Assembly (NCBI RefSeq): GCF_016786215.1
Contig: NZ_JADOBG010000005.1
Location: 1 to 64,000 of the forward strand
Length of the DNA: 64,000 nt
Source: Legionella bononiensis
Lineage (GTDB): Bacteria; Pseudomonadota; Gammaproteobacteria; Legionellales; Legionellaceae
Direction: 5' to 3'
In this document: piece by piece, positions 20,200-31,652 of the stretch
How the letters are laid out: every line of letters starts with the position of its first letter
Numbering within the stretch: the stretch's first letter is position 1
Program-made: the position numbers and the translations under genes
The notes under the pieces: model-generated
Database searches by the model: none
What the model saw: only the letters and a program-made list of their open reading frames with translations
What the model was told of the DNA's origin: nothing

Positions 20200-21360
20200 C
20201 TAATATTCATAAAAAGTTGTAATTGTCATGGTCTGATTGTGCAATTCACATTTACCAACCGCAAAGGGTGACAATTCACCATATGAATAAAATCCAACCT
20301 GGGTTGAACCCTTAGGTAAAGAAATCAGTGCTGATTCAATCTCTTCTTCTGTTCGCTCCCCCAAGAGCAATCGTCTTCCTACACAACTAATATCAATAGC
20401 CAACAATGGGCCAATAGTGTCCAAATGGTCATTCATCATTCGTTGATTGGCTAATTGCCCAGCTTCATTAGCACTATCTATAAGGCGATCAAAATTAGCT
20501 CTCATTAATTGAGCATAGCATCCGGTAGGGATATCTCCAGCAAAGATCAGTGATTGTTCTTTCTCATCGACAGCTAATATAGTTCGTACTAATTGAATGC
20601 TTTCGTTACCATCAATCTCGCTGATAGCCAAAGGATAAAGTAATCCCGAAGAAGGCAATTCAGATGCTTTTTCACCCAAATATTCTTTATACAATTGTAA
20701 AGCAGGTTGATAATCCAGCTCATACAGAATATTGGATTCGGAACGAGTCACACGTCTGACCGGACCGAATTTATCCCAACCACCTTTTGAGGCATGTCCA
20801 ACATGAATATGAGAACCATAAAAGCCCACAGCAACGACATAATTGGTAAGAATTTCTCCGCCAACAACGGTCCATGTTTGTTTAAAATTACTGCCGTCTC
20901 CAGCTAAACCACCGGTTATAACCAAACCTTTGTCCTCTGCTACAGTATTCAGTCCTTTGACCAATTCAGAACCATTTACGCTCAACCCATCAGACAATAC
21001 GAATATGCTCTTCAAATCAGGGCCCTTTAACTGTTGTGCGATAGAAATACCCGCCCTGTTTGAGTCCGTGACATGTTCTACTTTTGCCTTGGCAATTTTC
21101 AATAAGGTTGTGTTAAATCGTACAACAACGACTGACAAGCTTTGATCAAATATTTTGGAGCCAAAAATCTCACCAGCACTTGAACATCCAATCAAACTGG
21201 ACTTGGAGTAAAAATTTGCAAGTTCAATAATCGGTTTAACATGATTTATAAACTCGGGAGATGCGAAAACCAGCACTAATGTTTGTTCTGAATCCAGATC
21301 AGGAAATTCATTTAAACTCCATCCTTGTCCTAGAATGTATTGGAATGCTTGTATATCCAT
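20200..21360 (-). CDS. nosP: FIST-domain sensor, NosP-like nitric oxide sensor
   Basis: This 386-residue soluble protein consists of FIST_N (about 25-220) and FIST_C (about 220-370). The C-terminal GSTQVGFYSYGELSPF is the typical FIST_C signature. FIST proteins beside NahK-type kinases are haem-binding NO sensors (NosP), shown in Pseudomonas, Vibrio and L. pneumophila, which change kinase activity. Here the gene lies just upstream, same strand, of a PAS kinase and a GGDEF/EAL regulator, so an NO to c-di-GMP pathway is inferred. The haem-ligand histidine was not assigned; several histidines occur (GSHIHVGH, for example). A gap of 154 bases to the kinase gene could hold an internal promoter. 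Confidence 0.82.
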   Translation of the reverse strand: MDIQAFQYILGQGWSLNEFPDLDSEQTLVLVFASPEFINHVKPIIELANFYSKSSLIGCSSAGEIFGSKIFDQSLSVVVVRFNTTLLKIAKAKVEHVTDSNRAGISIAQQLKGPDLKSIFVLSDGLSVNGSELVKGLNTVAEDKGLVITGGLAGDGSNFKQTWTVVGGEILTNYVVAVGFYGSHIHVGHASKGGWDKFGPVRRVTRSESNILYELDYQPALQLYKEYLGEKASELPSSGLLYPLAISEIDGNESIQLVRTILAVDEKEQSLIFAGDIPTGCYAQLMRANFDRLIDSANEAGQLANQRMMNDHLDTIGPLLAIDISCVGRRLLLGERTEEEIESALISLPKGSTQVGFYSYGELSPFAVGKCELHNQTMTITTFYEY

Positions 21361-21620
21361 ATAAGCCCCTGAAGATTATAATTAAACTATTTTGATTACA
21401 TATAATACTATTATAGTTTAATTTGATCAGAATATCTTCGGAAGAATGGAACACGGAAACAACAGTATTTAAAAATTATAACAATTTAGGTGTGCTGACA
21501 ACTTATCAAGTGATTCTGTTCTCGATCCGGCGTAGATGAATAAGCGAACAAGAGACACTAATAGACCACGAGACGTCTAAATGTAAATTGTTAACACCTC
21601 CGAGCATGAAGCACAATTCA

Positions 21621-22412
21621 TTAAGACAGATTACTTCTTGTCATTTTAATACGGGTATAAGCACATCGAAATCCAGACTTTTGCACATTCAAGTCAGAAA
21701 TCGTTCCTGGTTCAGTTGTTACTGTTGCCATAACTAATCCTTGTTGTTTTGCATAATTTAATCGGGTCAACAGCAATTTTTTTTGCAAACCTTTACCTCG
21801 ATATGCAGGTAAAGTACTGGTAACTCCCAAATCACAGACATCTTCATGCATGGCTATGGTAGCTCCAGCAATAATCTGATCCCCATCATAAACAGCAAAT
21901 GCACTAATCCCTTTGGCTCTGGCATAATGAGAAAACTGTTCTTGAGCTTCGGGATAACCAAAACCCATAGCGACTCTTCTGGCCCATTCATCCACCTCAC
22001 TGGACTTCACCATCCTGATAGTATAGGGGCTATCTAATTGCTCCTCTGGTTTAAAGGAGGACAAATCCAATACCGAAACATTATTTATTTCGCTTACTCC
22101 ATAGCCTCGTTCACTCAGGAAGATCATTAAATCATTTCCAACATAAGGACATAACTCAATATCAACGCGCGAATGCGCAAGCGATTTATAAAAATGTTCT
22201 ATGATTTCAATTTCCTTCTTAAAGTATCTGGATTTCGTATGAAACCCCCATCCAACTACCTGGGATAAAAATGAATCAAACCCTGAAAAACAGGCCGTAC
22301 CTCCATTAACATCCAATAGTGTTCCTTGAGGATATTGTCGGGTAACTTCTATATGGGTTTGTTTAATGCACGCTTCCATACGTGCGGTCAAATCTTTAGT
22401 AACATACATCAT
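21621..22412 (-). CDS. GNAT-family N-acetyltransferase
   Basis: This 263-residue protein has a C-terminal GNAT domain. The acetyl-CoA pyrophosphate loop is [17 protein letters not shown] (the Q/RxxGxG/A motif with GKG), preceded by the strand [26 protein letters not shown]. The N-terminal 120 residues are a divergent second GNAT-like half. Its start overlaps the pyrD stop by four bases (ATGA), so it is translated behind pyrD. The substrate cannot be inferred. Confidence 0.85.
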   Translation of the reverse strand: MMYVTKDLTARMEACIKQTHIEVTRQYPQGTLLDVNGGTACFSGFDSFLSQVVGWGFHTKSRYFKKEIEIIEHFYKSLAHSRVDIELCPYVGNDLMIFLSERGYGVSEINNVSVLDLSSFKPEEQLDSPYTIRMVKSSEVDEWARRVAMGFGYPEAQEQFSHYARAKGISAFAVYDGDQIIAGATIAMHEDVCDLGVTSTLPAYRGKGLQKKLLLTRLNYAKQQGLVMATVTTEPGTISDLNVQKSGFRCAYTRIKMTRSNLS

Positions 22413-23410
22413 GCTTCACTCAACCCTGCAATGACCCGGTTCACCAAGCCAGGACCTTGATATATTAATCCAGTATAAAGCTGTACCAATGATGCTCCAG
22501 CTGCAATTTTTCTTTGGGCACTGGCAGGACTATCGATACCGCCTGCTCCTATTAAAGTGATGGCCTCACCAGCATATTTTTTTAATAAATTCAGACAACG
22601 AATAGATAATTCTTCTACCGGTCTTCCACTCAATCCACCTTGTTCCTCTCCATAAGGCAAATTCTTGACCAAATCTCGTGTGCAGGTCGTATTCGTAGCA
22701 ATAATCCCCTCAATGCCATGATTCAAGATCACTTCAGTCATTAGTTTTAATGTTTCATCATCTTCATCGGGAGATACTTTTACAACCAAAGGAACATGGC
22801 GCTGATAATGATCTTCTAACTTGATTTGTTCATTATGCAATTGAGATAACAATTGAGTAAGATAATCCCCCTTCTGTAACTGACGTAAATCAGGAGTATT
22901 AGGAGAAGAAATATTGATGGTTACATACGATGCATGCTCATAAACTTTTTGTAAACAATAACAATAATCCTTCGCCGCATCAGCCAAGGAGGTCTCTTTA
23001 TTCTTACCAATATTAATCCCTAAAATCCCCTTGTATTCAGCTTTTTTTACATGAGCAACTAAAGCCTCTACTCCCTGGTTGTTAAAGCCCATTCTGTTAA
23101 TAATGGCCTGCGCTTCAGGTAATCGAAACAATCGCGGTTTTGGATTACCAATCTGTGGTCTTGGAGTGACTGTTCCAACCTCAATAAAAGAAAATCCAAG
23201 TTTAGCCAAAGCATCCAGATGGTCTCCATTTTTATCCAGACCTGCAGCCAATCCAACTTGATGTGGAAAATGGAGTCCCATAGCATGAACTGACTTTCCT
23301 TCGATTTTATTAAAGCACCATCCTGGCAGATGATCCAGGGTGGACAGAACGAGTTGATGAGCTGTCTCAGCGTCCAGTTTAAACAGCAAGGGACGTATCA
23401 TCGAATACAT
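22409..23410 (-). CDS. pyrD: Dihydroorotate dehydrogenase (quinone)
   Basis: This 333-residue class 2 enzyme oxidises dihydroorotate to orotate with quinone, bound to the inner membrane face. The N-terminal amphipathic helix aligns with E. coli PyrD ([20 protein letters not shown]). [11 protein letters not shown] binds [12 protein letters not shown] holds the catalytic serine region, and GVGGIDSP-like [13 protein letters not shown] forms the phosphate site. GGAG lies about 8 bases before the ATG. It heads a two-gene unit with the GNAT gene. Confidence 0.96.
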   Translation of the reverse strand: MYSMIRPLLFKLDAETAHQLVLSTLDHLPGWCFNKIEGKSVHAMGLHFPHQVGLAAGLDKNGDHLDALAKLGFSFIEVGTVTPRPQIGNPKPRLFRLPEAQAIINRMGFNNQGVEALVAHVKKAEYKGILGINIGKNKETSLADAAKDYCYCLQKVYEHASYVTINISSPNTPDLRQLQKGDYLTQLLSQLHNEQIKLEDHYQRHVPLVVKVSPDEDDETLKLMTEVILNHGIEGIIATNTTCTRDLVKNLPYGEEQGGLSGRPVEELSIRCLNLLKKYAGEAITLIGAGGIDSPASAQRKIAAGASLVQLYTGLIYQGPGLVNRVIAGLSEA

Positions 23411-23459
23411 ATAAATACTCCGGAAAAGGGATTTTGCTTCATTCGATTCCCTACTTACG

Positions 23460-24143
23460 TTATACGATGCATTGCTGGGCCCAGACTCTTAACATGGCAT
23501 TTCCAGACTTTTGTAAGTGAAAAGCGACTTCGCGAACTTCGATCCCATAATTGTCCTGTTGAAGACCTAATAATACGGGTCCCAGAAATGAAGAAGTTTG
23601 TCCATCATTATCTATTAATGGAAATATCCTGACTTCCTTTGCAACTCGAGCCAGTTCACGGATCACATTCAAATGAAAATCAACAGTTTGATCGTCCAGA
23701 TCAGCAAATAAATAATGCGAACATAAAGCAAAATCAAATGTAAAATCTGCAAAAGGCAAATGATAATCAGTAACTCCAAGGTACCTGCCCTCAGTCTTGC
23801 CTTTTCTATAATCAGCAAAAAACTGTTCAAACCCCACTTTTCTTTCTGCAAGCAACTTATCAAAACTACCGCTTCGACTGAAATCAAAATGTTCCTCTTC
23901 GGATTTGATTTCATCCGCCATTTGAGAAAAAATCATCACTGACTTTGAATATAAAGTATCCTTATCCAGAACAAACAAGGGATCACAACTGACCACCTGA
24001 TTATTCATCTGAGTTAGCTGAGAATTCACCGCACTGGGTCCACATCCATATTCTAGAATTTTTGAATTAATCTCACTGTCTGACAAATCAAACATTTCTC
24101 GATATTCATCAACGCCGTGACCCCATAAAACCAGTTTACGCAT
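23460..24143 (-). CDS. Class I SAM-dependent methyltransferase
   Basis: This 227-residue protein shows motif [12 protein letters not shown] with the downstream acidic VVSCDPLF, then [17 protein letters not shown] as motifs II/III, and [21 protein letters not shown]. This is a Rossmann-fold methyltransferase of the ubiE-like group. The start at 24143 follows AGGAGAG at eight bases; a TTG two codons upstream is less likely. The substrate is unknown. It is 49 bases upstream of pyrD on the same strand. Confidence 0.85.
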   Translation of the reverse strand: MRKLVLWGHGVDEYREMFDLSDSEINSKILEYGCGPSAVNSQLTQMNNQVVSCDPLFVLDKDTLYSKSVMIFSQMADEIKSEEEHFDFSRSGSFDKLLAERKVGFEQFFADYRKGKTEGRYLGVTDYHLPFADFTFDFALCSHYLFADLDDQTVDFHLNVIRELARVAKEVRIFPLIDNDGQTSSFLGPVLLGLQQDNYGIEVREVAFHLQKSGNAMLRVWAQQCIV

Positions 24144-24386
24144 GAGCAACTCTCCTATATAAACCCGAATTCTGTGCTCAATTTAATTGCAGATTAACCT
24201 GCTCTGAATTCAGGAAAAACTTATAGCAATCAATTAAGTTTCGCTCCGGCTTAAGATTAGGTTATTTTTTAACCTGGGTAAAGAGTCTTTTTAAAATACA
24301 CTGTGTTAGAAACTGTCAGTGAATAGACAAGGCCGAATCGATTGGGTATAGTCTTGTGTATTTGTACAATCAACAGGATATACTCC

Positions 24387-25547
24387 ATGCACAACGGACT
24401 AAAGTATCAACTGGGTGAAACCTATGACATGTTAAGAGACACCGTCCATCAGTTTGCCCGTACAGAAATCGCTCCCCTTGCTGCTCAAATTGATGAAACG
24501 AATACCTTTCCAAATCATTTATGGCAAAAATTGGGCGATTTAGGTTTATTAGGTATAACGGTCAGCGAAGAGTACGGTGGAGCCAATATGGGCTACCTCG
24601 CTCACGCGATTGCAATGGAAGAAATTTCCAGAGCATCAGCCTCTGTGGGATTAAGTTATGGGGCTCACTCTAATTTATGTGTCAATCAAATCTATTTAAA
24701 TGGAAACAATTCGCAAAAAGAAAAATATCTGCCTAAACTAATAAGCGGCCAATACATCGGTGCCCTGGCCATGAGTGAATCGAACTCAGGCTCTGATGTA
24801 GTCAGTATGCAACTTCAAGCTCGTTCATACGGTGATAAATACATCCTTGACGGCACCAAAATGTGGATTACCAATGGACCGGATGCAGACGTTTTGGTGG
24901 TGTACGCTAAAACTGACAAACAGGCTGCCAGTAAGGGTATTACTGCTTTTCTTATTGAAAAGGGAATGCCCGGATTCAAAACAGCACAAAAATTAGACAA
25001 GCTAGGGATGAGAGGTTCCAATACCTGTGAGCTGGTTTTCGAACAGTGTGAAGTTCCTGTTGAAAATGTACTCGGCGAACTAAACCAGGGTGTCCGGGTT
25101 TTAATGAGTGGTCTTGACTACGAGCGGACAATACTGGCTGCAGGTCCAGTTGGTATCATGCAGGCGTGTATGGATGTTGTTCTACCCTATGTTCATGAAC
25201 GCAAGCAGTTTAATCAGGCCATTGGGGAATTTCAGTTTATCCAGGGTAAATTAGCTGATATGTATACGGAGCTTAGCGCGTCTCGAGCTTATTTATATGC
25301 GGTAGCAAAAGCCTGCGATAACGGTATGGTAAGTCGTAAAGACGCAGCAGGTGTTATCTTATATACTGCAGAAAAAGCGACACAAATGGCACTTCAGGCA
25401 ATTCAAACTCTGGGTGGTAATGGGTACATTAATGAATACCCAACAGGACGATTGTTACGTGACGCTAAACTCTATGAAATTGGAGCCGGCACTTCTGAAA
25501 TCAGAAGAATGTTGATAGGTCGTGAACTTTTTAAAGAAACAGCATAA
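24387..25547 (+). CDS. ivd: Isovaleryl-CoA dehydrogenase
   Basis: This 386-residue FAD enzyme converts isovaleryl-CoA to 3-methylcrotonyl-CoA in leucine breakdown. It is close to human [16 protein letters not shown] carries the proposed catalytic base (Glu246) in the position specific to isovaleryl-CoA dehydrogenases, and [36 protein letters not shown] is the family C-terminal signature. [12 protein letters not shown] contacts FAD/substrate. The ATG at 24387 follows AGGATA; the longer frame would add 15 residues absent from the family. First gene of the leucine cluster; thiolase follows 11 bases later. Confidence 0.95.
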   Translation: MHNGLKYQLGETYDMLRDTVHQFARTEIAPLAAQIDETNTFPNHLWQKLGDLGLLGITVSEEYGGANMGYLAHAIAMEEISRASASVGLSYGAHSNLCVNQIYLNGNNSQKEKYLPKLISGQYIGALAMSESNSGSDVVSMQLQARSYGDKYILDGTKMWITNGPDADVLVVYAKTDKQAASKGITAFLIEKGMPGFKTAQKLDKLGMRGSNTCELVFEQCEVPVENVLGELNQGVRVLMSGLDYERTILAAGPVGIMQACMDVVLPYVHERKQFNQAIGEFQFIQGKLADMYTELSASRAYLYAVAKACDNGMVSRKDAAGVILYTAEKATQMALQAIQTLGGNGYINEYPTGRLLRDAKLYEIGAGTSEIRRMLIGRELFKETA

Positions 25548-25558
25548 GGAATAGTGAC

Positions 25559-26743
25559 ATGGAACAGAATGATGTAGTAATCGTTGCAGCAAAAAGAACT
25601 CCTATGGGCGGCATGTTAGGTGCTCTGTCCGCTCTTTCAGCACCAGAACTTGGGGCTGTAGCACATATGGCAGCTCTGGCACAGTCAGGAATTGCTCCTG
25701 CTGAAATAGATGAAGTCATTAGTGGTTGTGTCCTGCAGGCAGGTATAGGTCAGGCACCCGCGAGACAAGCCGCAATCAAAGCAGGTATACCCAATTCAGC
25801 TGGCGCAACTACGATCAATAAAATGTGCGGTTCTGGAATGAAAGCCGCGATGCTGGCACATGATTTAATCAAGGCAGGTTCAGCTCAGGTCATCCTGGCA
25901 AGCGGAATGGAAAGTATGAGTAATGCGCCTTATTTATTGGCAAAAGCGCGCTCAGGTTATCGCTTGGGTCATGGTGAATTAAAAGATCATATGTTCCTTG
26001 ACGGACTTGAAGATGCATACGAGAAAGGACAATTAATGGGATGTTTTGCGGAAGCAACGGCCAAACATTTCAATTTCAGCAGAGAACAACAGGATGAATT
26101 TGCAATCCGTTCTATGTCAAACGCACTGAAAGCTATTGAAAGTGGTGCATTTGTCGAAGAAATTGCCGCTGTCACCTTAACTACTCGTAAAGGAGACATC
26201 ACCGTAAGCGTAGATGAAGGTCCTGATGCAGCAAAATTGGCAAAAATTCCACAATTAAAACCAGCATTCCAATCAGACGGCACCGTTACAGCAGCAAATT
26301 CCAGTTCGATTTCGGATGGTGCGGCGAGCCTGATATTGATGAGCGCAGCTAATGCAGAAAAACGCGGTGTCAAACCTTTAGCAAGAATAGTTGCCCATGC
26401 CAGCCATGCTCAGGCACCACAATGGTTTACCACTGCACCTGTAGACGCTATCCGTAAAGTAATGAACAAAGCATCCTGGAATCAGAATGATGTCGATCTT
26501 TATGAAATAAATGAAGCGTTTGCAGTAGTTACCATGGCAGCAATAACTCAACTTGAATTAAATCCAGAACAGGTTAATATTCACGGCGGCGCATGTGCTT
26601 TGGGTCACCCAATAGGAGCATCTGGTGCACGCATACTGGTTACTTTGATGCATGCATTGAAACAACAAGGTAAAAAACGTGGTGTTGCTTCCTTATGCAT
26701 CGGTGGTGGTGAAGCTACAGCAATGGCTATTGAACTGTTATAA
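25559..26743 (+). CDS. atoB: Acetyl-CoA C-acetyltransferase (thiolase)
   Basis: This 394-residue thiolase interconverts acetoacetyl-CoA and two acetyl-CoA. The acyl-accepting Cys90 lies in NKMCGSGMKA, the HGGACALGHPIGASGAR motif provides the active-site histidine, and CIGGGEATAM holds the second cysteine. The length is standard. It follows ivd directly and is followed by a terminator-like hairpin. It supplies the final step from acetoacetyl-CoA, made by the ligase at the other end of the cluster. Confidence 0.95.
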   Translation: MEQNDVVIVAAKRTPMGGMLGALSALSAPELGAVAHMAALAQSGIAPAEIDEVISGCVLQAGIGQAPARQAAIKAGIPNSAGATTINKMCGSGMKAAMLAHDLIKAGSAQVILASGMESMSNAPYLLAKARSGYRLGHGELKDHMFLDGLEDAYEKGQLMGCFAEATAKHFNFSREQQDEFAIRSMSNALKAIESGAFVEEIAAVTLTTRKGDITVSVDEGPDAAKLAKIPQLKPAFQSDGTVTAANSSSISDGAASLILMSAANAEKRGVKPLARIVAHASHAQAPQWFTTAPVDAIRKVMNKASWNQNDVDLYEINEAFAVVTMAAITQLELNPEQVNIHGGACALGHPIGASGARILVTLMHALKQQGKKRGVASLCIGGGEATAMAIELL

Positions 26744-26823
26744 AAGCACAACCATTCACCACACATTCAGAATCATGGTGAATTGTCAGATTTGAGTGCA
26801 GATTTGGGCGATTACCGTTCAAT

Positions 26824-26857
26824 AAAAGCAGCATTACGGACTGTAGCTGCTTTTTTT
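26824..26857 (+). terminator. Terminator after the thiolase gene
   Basis: A 9-bp stem, AAAAGCAGC against GCTGCTTTT (26824-26832 and 26846-26854), is followed by T residues to 26857. It divides the ivd-atoB pair from the carboxylase genes, which probably have their own promoter in 26860-26935. Confidence 0.75.
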
Positions 26858-26940
26858 AACGAGAATCGCCCATAATGCATCACATGGGACTTTTTACTTG
26901 AATTGTGGTGATTAGTTACTAATAAAAATAAAGGATGTAC

Positions 26941-27255
26941 ATGCTACGACAAAGTCTTATTTATCTACTACTCAGTGTTCTGATAGTAATCTTCTCCAGA
27001 TACGCACACCTTCTTATTGTTTATATAGATTTGTTTTTCACTTATATAAACTTAAAATTAACCCCAATATTCAGTCAGACCGGCTGGGGATTAATTATAA
27101 GAAAAGTTTTGGTGTTAATGTTAATGCCAATCATCATTACGGGGATACCTGCTCTTCTTTATAGAGTAATCAAAGGTCGTGAAATGCCTCATTTTATTGC
27201 TATTGTCTGGGTAATCTGGACTATCATCGTTTTGAGCGTAATTTTGATTCATTAA
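26941..27255 (+). CDS. Small membrane protein of unknown function
   Basis: This 104-residue protein has three hydrophobic segments: about 5-25 ([20 protein letters not shown]), 55-75 ([19 protein letters not shown]) and 85-103 ([19 protein letters not shown]). The ATG at 26941 is preferred over one two codons upstream because AAGGA then has a proper spacing. It lies 10 bases upstream of mccB on the same strand, so co-transcription with the leucine genes is likely. No family was recognised; it is not a standard member of liu clusters. Confidence 0.7.
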   Translation: MLRQSLIYLLLSVLIVIFSRYAHLLIVYIDLFFTYINLKLTPIFSQTGWGLIIRKVLVLMLMPIIITGIPALLYRVIKGREMPHFIAIVWVIWTIIVLSVILIH

Positions 27256-27265
27256 GGACTCAGGC

Positions 27266-28873
27266 ATGGCACAACTAATCAGTCAAATCAACACTGGAAG
27301 TCAGGATTTTAAAGACAATCAAGCAACAATGCAGGCATTGGTTGATGAACTACGTTCACGAATCAATGAAATCTCTCTGGGAGGAGACGAGAAAGCCCGT
27401 GCCCGCCATTTGCAACATGGCAAATTACTGCCTCGAGAAAGGCTGCAACAATTATTAGACCCTGGCAGTCCGTTTCTTGAACTATCCCAACTGGCAGCCT
27501 ATCAGGTATATGATGATACCCTACCTGCCGCGGGGATCATTGCAGGCATAGGGCGTGTATCCGGTACAGAGTGCGTTATTGTAGTCAATGATGCAACAGT
27601 AAAGGGTGGAACCTATTATCCTCTCACCGTCAAAAAACATTTAAGAGCACAGGAAATCGCTCTAATCAATCATTTACCCTGTATTTACCTCGTAGATTCT
27701 GGTGGTGCTTTTTTGCCTCTTCAAGATGAGGTTTTTCCAGATCGCGATCATTTTGGTCGTATTTTTTATAATCAAGCTCAAATGTCAGCGCGAAATATAC
27801 CTCAAATTGCTGTTGTCATGGGATCGTGCACTGCTGGTGGAGCCTATGTTCCAGCGATGGCAGATGAATCCATTATGGTGAAAAATCAGGCAACAATTTT
27901 TCTTGGTGGTCCCCCATTGGTGAAAGCGGCCACGGGGGAAGTAATCAGCGCTGAAGAATTGGGTGGCGCAGAAGTTCATTGCAGACATTCCGGAGTTGCT
28001 GATCATTACGCAGAAAACGATGCGCACGCCTTGCATTTGGCTCGAATTGCGGTAAGCAATTTAAATCGTAAAAAAATTGAATCGATTACACGTATTGAAA
28101 CCATTGAACCTCTTTATGATACTAAAGAGCTCAATGGTATTGTGCCTGCTGATCCAAGAAAACCTTTTGACATAAGGGAGATCATTGCTCGCTTGGTTGA
28201 TGGTTCAGATTTCGATGAATTTAAAGCCCTGTTTGGTACGACACTGGTCTGTGGTTTTGCCCATTTATACGGGTATCCGGTAGGAATCATTGCTAATAAT
28301 GGCATTTTATTCAGTGAAAGCGCCTTAAAAGGAAGTCACTTCATCGAGCTTTGTTGTCAACGTAAAATTCCTTTAATCTTTTTGCAGAACATAACGGGCT
28401 TTATGGTAGGTTCCAAATATGAAGCATCCGGAATAGCCAAACACGGTGCTAAAATGGTTACCGCTGTTGCTAATGCCAATGTACCTAAATTTACTGTGAT
28501 TGTAGGCGGAAGCTTTGGTGCCGGCAATTATGCCATGTGTGGACGCGCCTATAATGCACGCTTTATCTGGACCTGGCCTAATTCACGTATTTCTGTCATG
28601 GGAGGAGAACAGGCAGCAAATGTACTCGCTCAGGTCAACAGCGAAAAATATGCAAAACAAGGTAAGGTCTGGCCAGCCGAAGAGGAAGAACAATTTAAAA
28701 ATCAACTGAGATCTCAGTATGAAACTCAAGGCAACCCCTATTATGCCAGTGCAAGACTTTGGGATGATGGAGTCATAGCTCCTCAGGATACACGAATGAT
28801 TCTGGGACTTGGTTTATCGGCAGCCTTAAATGCCCCAATTGAATCCACGCATTTTGGCGTTTTTCGTATGTAA
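27266..28873 (+). CDS. mccB: Methylcrotonoyl-CoA carboxylase beta subunit
   Basis: This 535-residue carboxyltransferase moves CO2 from biotin to 3-methylcrotonyl-CoA. It contains the two crotonase-like carboxyltransferase halves; [22 protein letters not shown] and [13 protein letters not shown] are typical of MccB/LiuB, and [16 protein letters not shown] and MGGEQAA mark the second half. Length and sequence fit MccB better than propionyl-CoA carboxylase. It pairs with the biotin subunit two genes downstream, with the hydratase gene between, the usual liuBCD order. Confidence 0.95.
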   Translation: MAQLISQINTGSQDFKDNQATMQALVDELRSRINEISLGGDEKARARHLQHGKLLPRERLQQLLDPGSPFLELSQLAAYQVYDDTLPAAGIIAGIGRVSGTECVIVVNDATVKGGTYYPLTVKKHLRAQEIALINHLPCIYLVDSGGAFLPLQDEVFPDRDHFGRIFYNQAQMSARNIPQIAVVMGSCTAGGAYVPAMADESIMVKNQATIFLGGPPLVKAATGEVISAEELGGAEVHCRHSGVADHYAENDAHALHLARIAVSNLNRKKIESITRIETIEPLYDTKELNGIVPADPRKPFDIREIIARLVDGSDFDEFKALFGTTLVCGFAHLYGYPVGIIANNGILFSESALKGSHFIELCCQRKIPLIFLQNITGFMVGSKYEASGIAKHGAKMVTAVANANVPKFTVIVGGSFGAGNYAMCGRAYNARFIWTWPNSRISVMGGEQAANVLAQVNSEKYAKQGKVWPAEEEEQFKNQLRSQYETQGNPYYASARLWDDGVIAPQDTRMILGLGLSAALNAPIESTHFGVFRM

Positions 28874-28887
28874 CAGGGATTAAACTC

Positions 28888-29664
28888 ATGAGCGACCTTC
28901 TTAATGAAATTCAGGATCAGATATGTTTATTAACCATAAATCGAGTAAACAAACATAATGCCTTTGATAATCATCTCCTTACGGAGATGCAAGTTCAGCT
29001 TGACTCAGCAATCAACAATGACAAAGTTCGGGTTATTGTGCTTAAAGCGAATGGGAAACACTTTTGTGCCGGCGCCGATTTAGCCTGGATGCAAAGCATG
29101 ATTGAGTACGACGAAGAACAAAACGTAAAAGACACGATGATACTGGCTAACTTAATGTATTCTCTGAATCAAAGCAGCAAACCGACAATTACTATGATTC
29201 ATGGATCTGCATTTGGAGGAGGAGCAGGACTTGCAGCTGCCTGTGACATTGCTATAGCAGCACATTCAGCCCGCTTTTGTTTCTCAGAAGCAAAATTAGG
29301 ATTGATTCCTGCGGTTATAAGCCCCTATGTTGTAAAAGCTATTGGGGAGCGAGCCGCTCAAATGTTGTTTATGTCCGCAGAAATTTTTGATGCGGCACGA
29401 GCTTTATCCCTGAATCTAGTGCAGCATCTTGTTCCGGAGGATAGTTTATTGGACTTTACACTCAATTATGCCAAACAAATAAGTAATAATGCTCCTCAGG
29501 CAGTTACAATGTCCAAAAAACTGGTTCGATATGTCGCTGATAAACACATTGATGAAGAGCTGGTTTACTACACTGCCACACTCATCGCTCAAAAAAGAAT
29601 TTCCGCTGAAGGACAAAAAGGTCTTCATGCATTTTTAAATAAAGAAACACCTAACTGGAACTAG
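28888..29664 (+). CDS. liuC: Methylglutaconyl-CoA hydratase (enoyl-CoA hydratase family)
   Basis: This 258-residue crotonase-fold protein hydrates 3-methylglutaconyl-CoA to HMG-Co[17 protein letters not shown] and [19 protein letters not shown] form the oxyanion hole, and [17 protein letters not shown] carries the catalytic glutamate region. Assignment of the substrate rests mainly on its position between mccB and mccA; the fold alone would only say enoyl-CoA hydratase. Confidence 0.92.
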   Translation: MSDLLNEIQDQICLLTINRVNKHNAFDNHLLTEMQVQLDSAINNDKVRVIVLKANGKHFCAGADLAWMQSMIEYDEEQNVKDTMILANLMYSLNQSSKPTITMIHGSAFGGGAGLAAACDIAIAAHSARFCFSEAKLGLIPAVISPYVVKAIGERAAQMLFMSAEIFDAARALSLNLVQHLVPEDSLLDFTLNYAKQISNNAPQAVTMSKKLVRYVADKHIDEELVYYTATLIAQKRISAEGQKGLHAFLNKETPNWN

Positions 29665-29672
29665 GAACTTGC

Positions 29673-31637
29673 ATGTTTAATAAAATTCTAATTGCCAATA
29701 GAGGTGAGATAGCCTGCAGAATCATTAAAACAGCGCGATCCATGGGTATTCATACCGTAGCAATTTATTCATCCGCAGATCAAAACAGTCTCCATGTACA
29801 ATTGGCTGATAGCGCCTGTTACGTTGGTGAAGCCGCTGCAAAAGACAGCTATTTGAATATAGAACATATTATTCAAGCCGCAAAAGAGAGCGGTGCTGAA
29901 GCAATTCACCCTGGCTATGGGTTTTTATCAGAAAATCCCGGATTTGCGAAAGCTTGTGAAGATGCTGGAATTATCTTTATAGGGCCGTCAATTGAAGCAA
30001 TGGATGCTATGGCTTCAAAACAGTTAGCAAAACAGCTGCTTGAAAAAACCAATGTACCGTTAACCCCTGGTTACCATGGTCTGGAGCAATCAGAAGACAA
30101 ACTACTGGCTGAAGCAAGAGCCATTGGTTTTCCTGTACTGATAAAAGCAGCCAATGGCGGTGGTGGTAAAGGAATGAGAGCAGTTTATAGTGAAGCCGAA
30201 TTCAGCGATAGTCTGGCAGGAGCTAAAAGAGAATCTCTAGCCAGTTTTGCTGATGACACGATGATCATTGAAAAGCTGGTACTCAATCCTCGGCACGTTG
30301 AATTACAGATCTTCGCAGACAACCACGGAGCTGTTGTTCATCTGTTTGAACGAGATTGCTCGATTCAACGAAGGCATCAAAAGATCATTGAAGAAGCCCC
30401 TGCTCCCAATTTAACTGATTCCATGCGGCAAAGATTGGCTGATGCAGCCTGCGAAGTAGCACGCTCTATTAATTATAGAGGAGCAGGTACAGTTGAGTTT
30501 CTTGTAGATGGCACAGATCGGTTCTATTTTATGGAAATGAATACCCGGCTCCAGGTCGAGCATCCAGTAACAGAAATGATTACCGGGATTGATCTGGTTG
30601 CCTGGCAACTTAAAATAGCGGCTAATGAGCATCTTCCCCTGGCTCAGGGTGACATCAAAGCCAAAGGACATGCAATCGAATGTCGTATCTATGCCGAAGA
30701 TCCCTTTAATGGTTTTATCCCATCTATTGGACAATTGAATTTTCTACAAGAGCCCTTTGGGGATGGTCTTCGTATTGATACTGGGGTCAGGCTTAATTCT
30801 CAAATCACCATGTATTATGATCCCATGATCGCCAAACTGATCGCATGGGGACACAATAGAGAAGAAGCACTGCACCGTTTGAATCAGGCACTCTCACATT
30901 ATTTCATTGGGGGAGTAAAAACCAACATCCCCTTTTTGCAGGCTATCTGCAAGCACCCCAAATTTAAAAAAGCAGAGCTAAGTACCGATTTTTTAAGTAA
31001 TGAACAGATTCACTTATCAACTCCAGATCGGCAATCAGCGTTAAAAATGGCAATTGCTTATGATTATGTGAATACAATAAATAACATCAAAGATCCTCTG
31101 CTAAAAGACACTTTTGCATGGCAAATGCATACTCAGGGACACTGGATATGGCGTTATCAGCATGATGGAACCGTTACTGAAGCGTTTATTACACCGATTG
31201 ACAGGAAGAGTTTCAAACTCAAATTATATGATAATGAACAGCTTATAACCGCCCAGCTTAATAACAACCATCTAAAAATCGAAACAGACCGACACCAATA
31301 TCAGGTCACTGTTGATAATAAAGATTCGTGTTTAACCTTATATTCTGAACGAGGCCAGATAAGTATTGAACGCTTTCGTTGGAATAAACTGGACGCGCAT
31401 GCAACATTACATAAAGGCCAATTAACAGCCCCCATGCCAGCAACAGTTGTTGCTATCCTGAAAAAAGCAGGTGAACTGGTTAAAGCAGGTGAACGTTTAA
31501 TTGTTCTGGAAGCAATGAAAATGGAGCACACGATACATGCTCCTGTTGATGGTGTGCTTTTAGATATATTCTATACAGTGGGTGCACAGGTAAGTGAAGG
31601 AGCGGAATTGCTTTCACTCAGTGAATCTGAGTCATAA
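29673..31637 (+). CDS. mccA: Methylcrotonoyl-CoA carboxylase alpha (biotin) subunit
   Basis: This 654-residue subunit contains biotin carboxylase (1-450: [26 protein letters not shown] loop, [14 protein letters not shown]) and a C-terminal biotinyl domain with Lys616 in EAMKMEH. It carboxylates biotin with ATP and bicarbonate and works with MccB. The start is nine bases after the hydratase stop. Fully intact. Confidence 0.95.
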   Translation: MFNKILIANRGEIACRIIKTARSMGIHTVAIYSSADQNSLHVQLADSACYVGEAAAKDSYLNIEHIIQAAKESGAEAIHPGYGFLSENPGFAKACEDAGIIFIGPSIEAMDAMASKQLAKQLLEKTNVPLTPGYHGLEQSEDKLLAEARAIGFPVLIKAANGGGGKGMRAVYSEAEFSDSLAGAKRESLASFADDTMIIEKLVLNPRHVELQIFADNHGAVVHLFERDCSIQRRHQKIIEEAPAPNLTDSMRQRLADAACEVARSINYRGAGTVEFLVDGTDRFYFMEMNTRLQVEHPVTEMITGIDLVAWQLKIAANEHLPLAQGDIKAKGHAIECRIYAEDPFNGFIPSIGQLNFLQEPFGDGLRIDTGVRLNSQITMYYDPMIAKLIAWGHNREEALHRLNQALSHYFIGGVKTNIPFLQAICKHPKFKKAELSTDFLSNEQIHLSTPDRQSALKMAIAYDYVNTINNIKDPLLKDTFAWQMHTQGHWIWRYQHDGTVTEAFITPIDRKSFKLKLYDNEQLITAQLNNNHLKIETDRHQYQVTVDNKDSCLTLYSERGQISIERFRWNKLDAHATLHKGQLTAPMPATVVAILKKAGELVKAGERLIVLEAMKMEHTIHAPVDGVLLDIFYTVGAQVSEGAELLSLSESES

Positions 31638-31652
31638 ACTACTGAGATTATT

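Noticed and set aside
21571..21578. AGACGTCT, a MetJ half-box
   Set aside because: Only one 8-bp unit occurs; MetJ needs tandem units, and no methionine gene is adjacent.
30411..30734. Long antisense open frames within mccA, thiolase, pyrD and similar genes
   Set aside because: Each lies wholly in the shadow of a well-recognised gene, without its own RBS or any family match.
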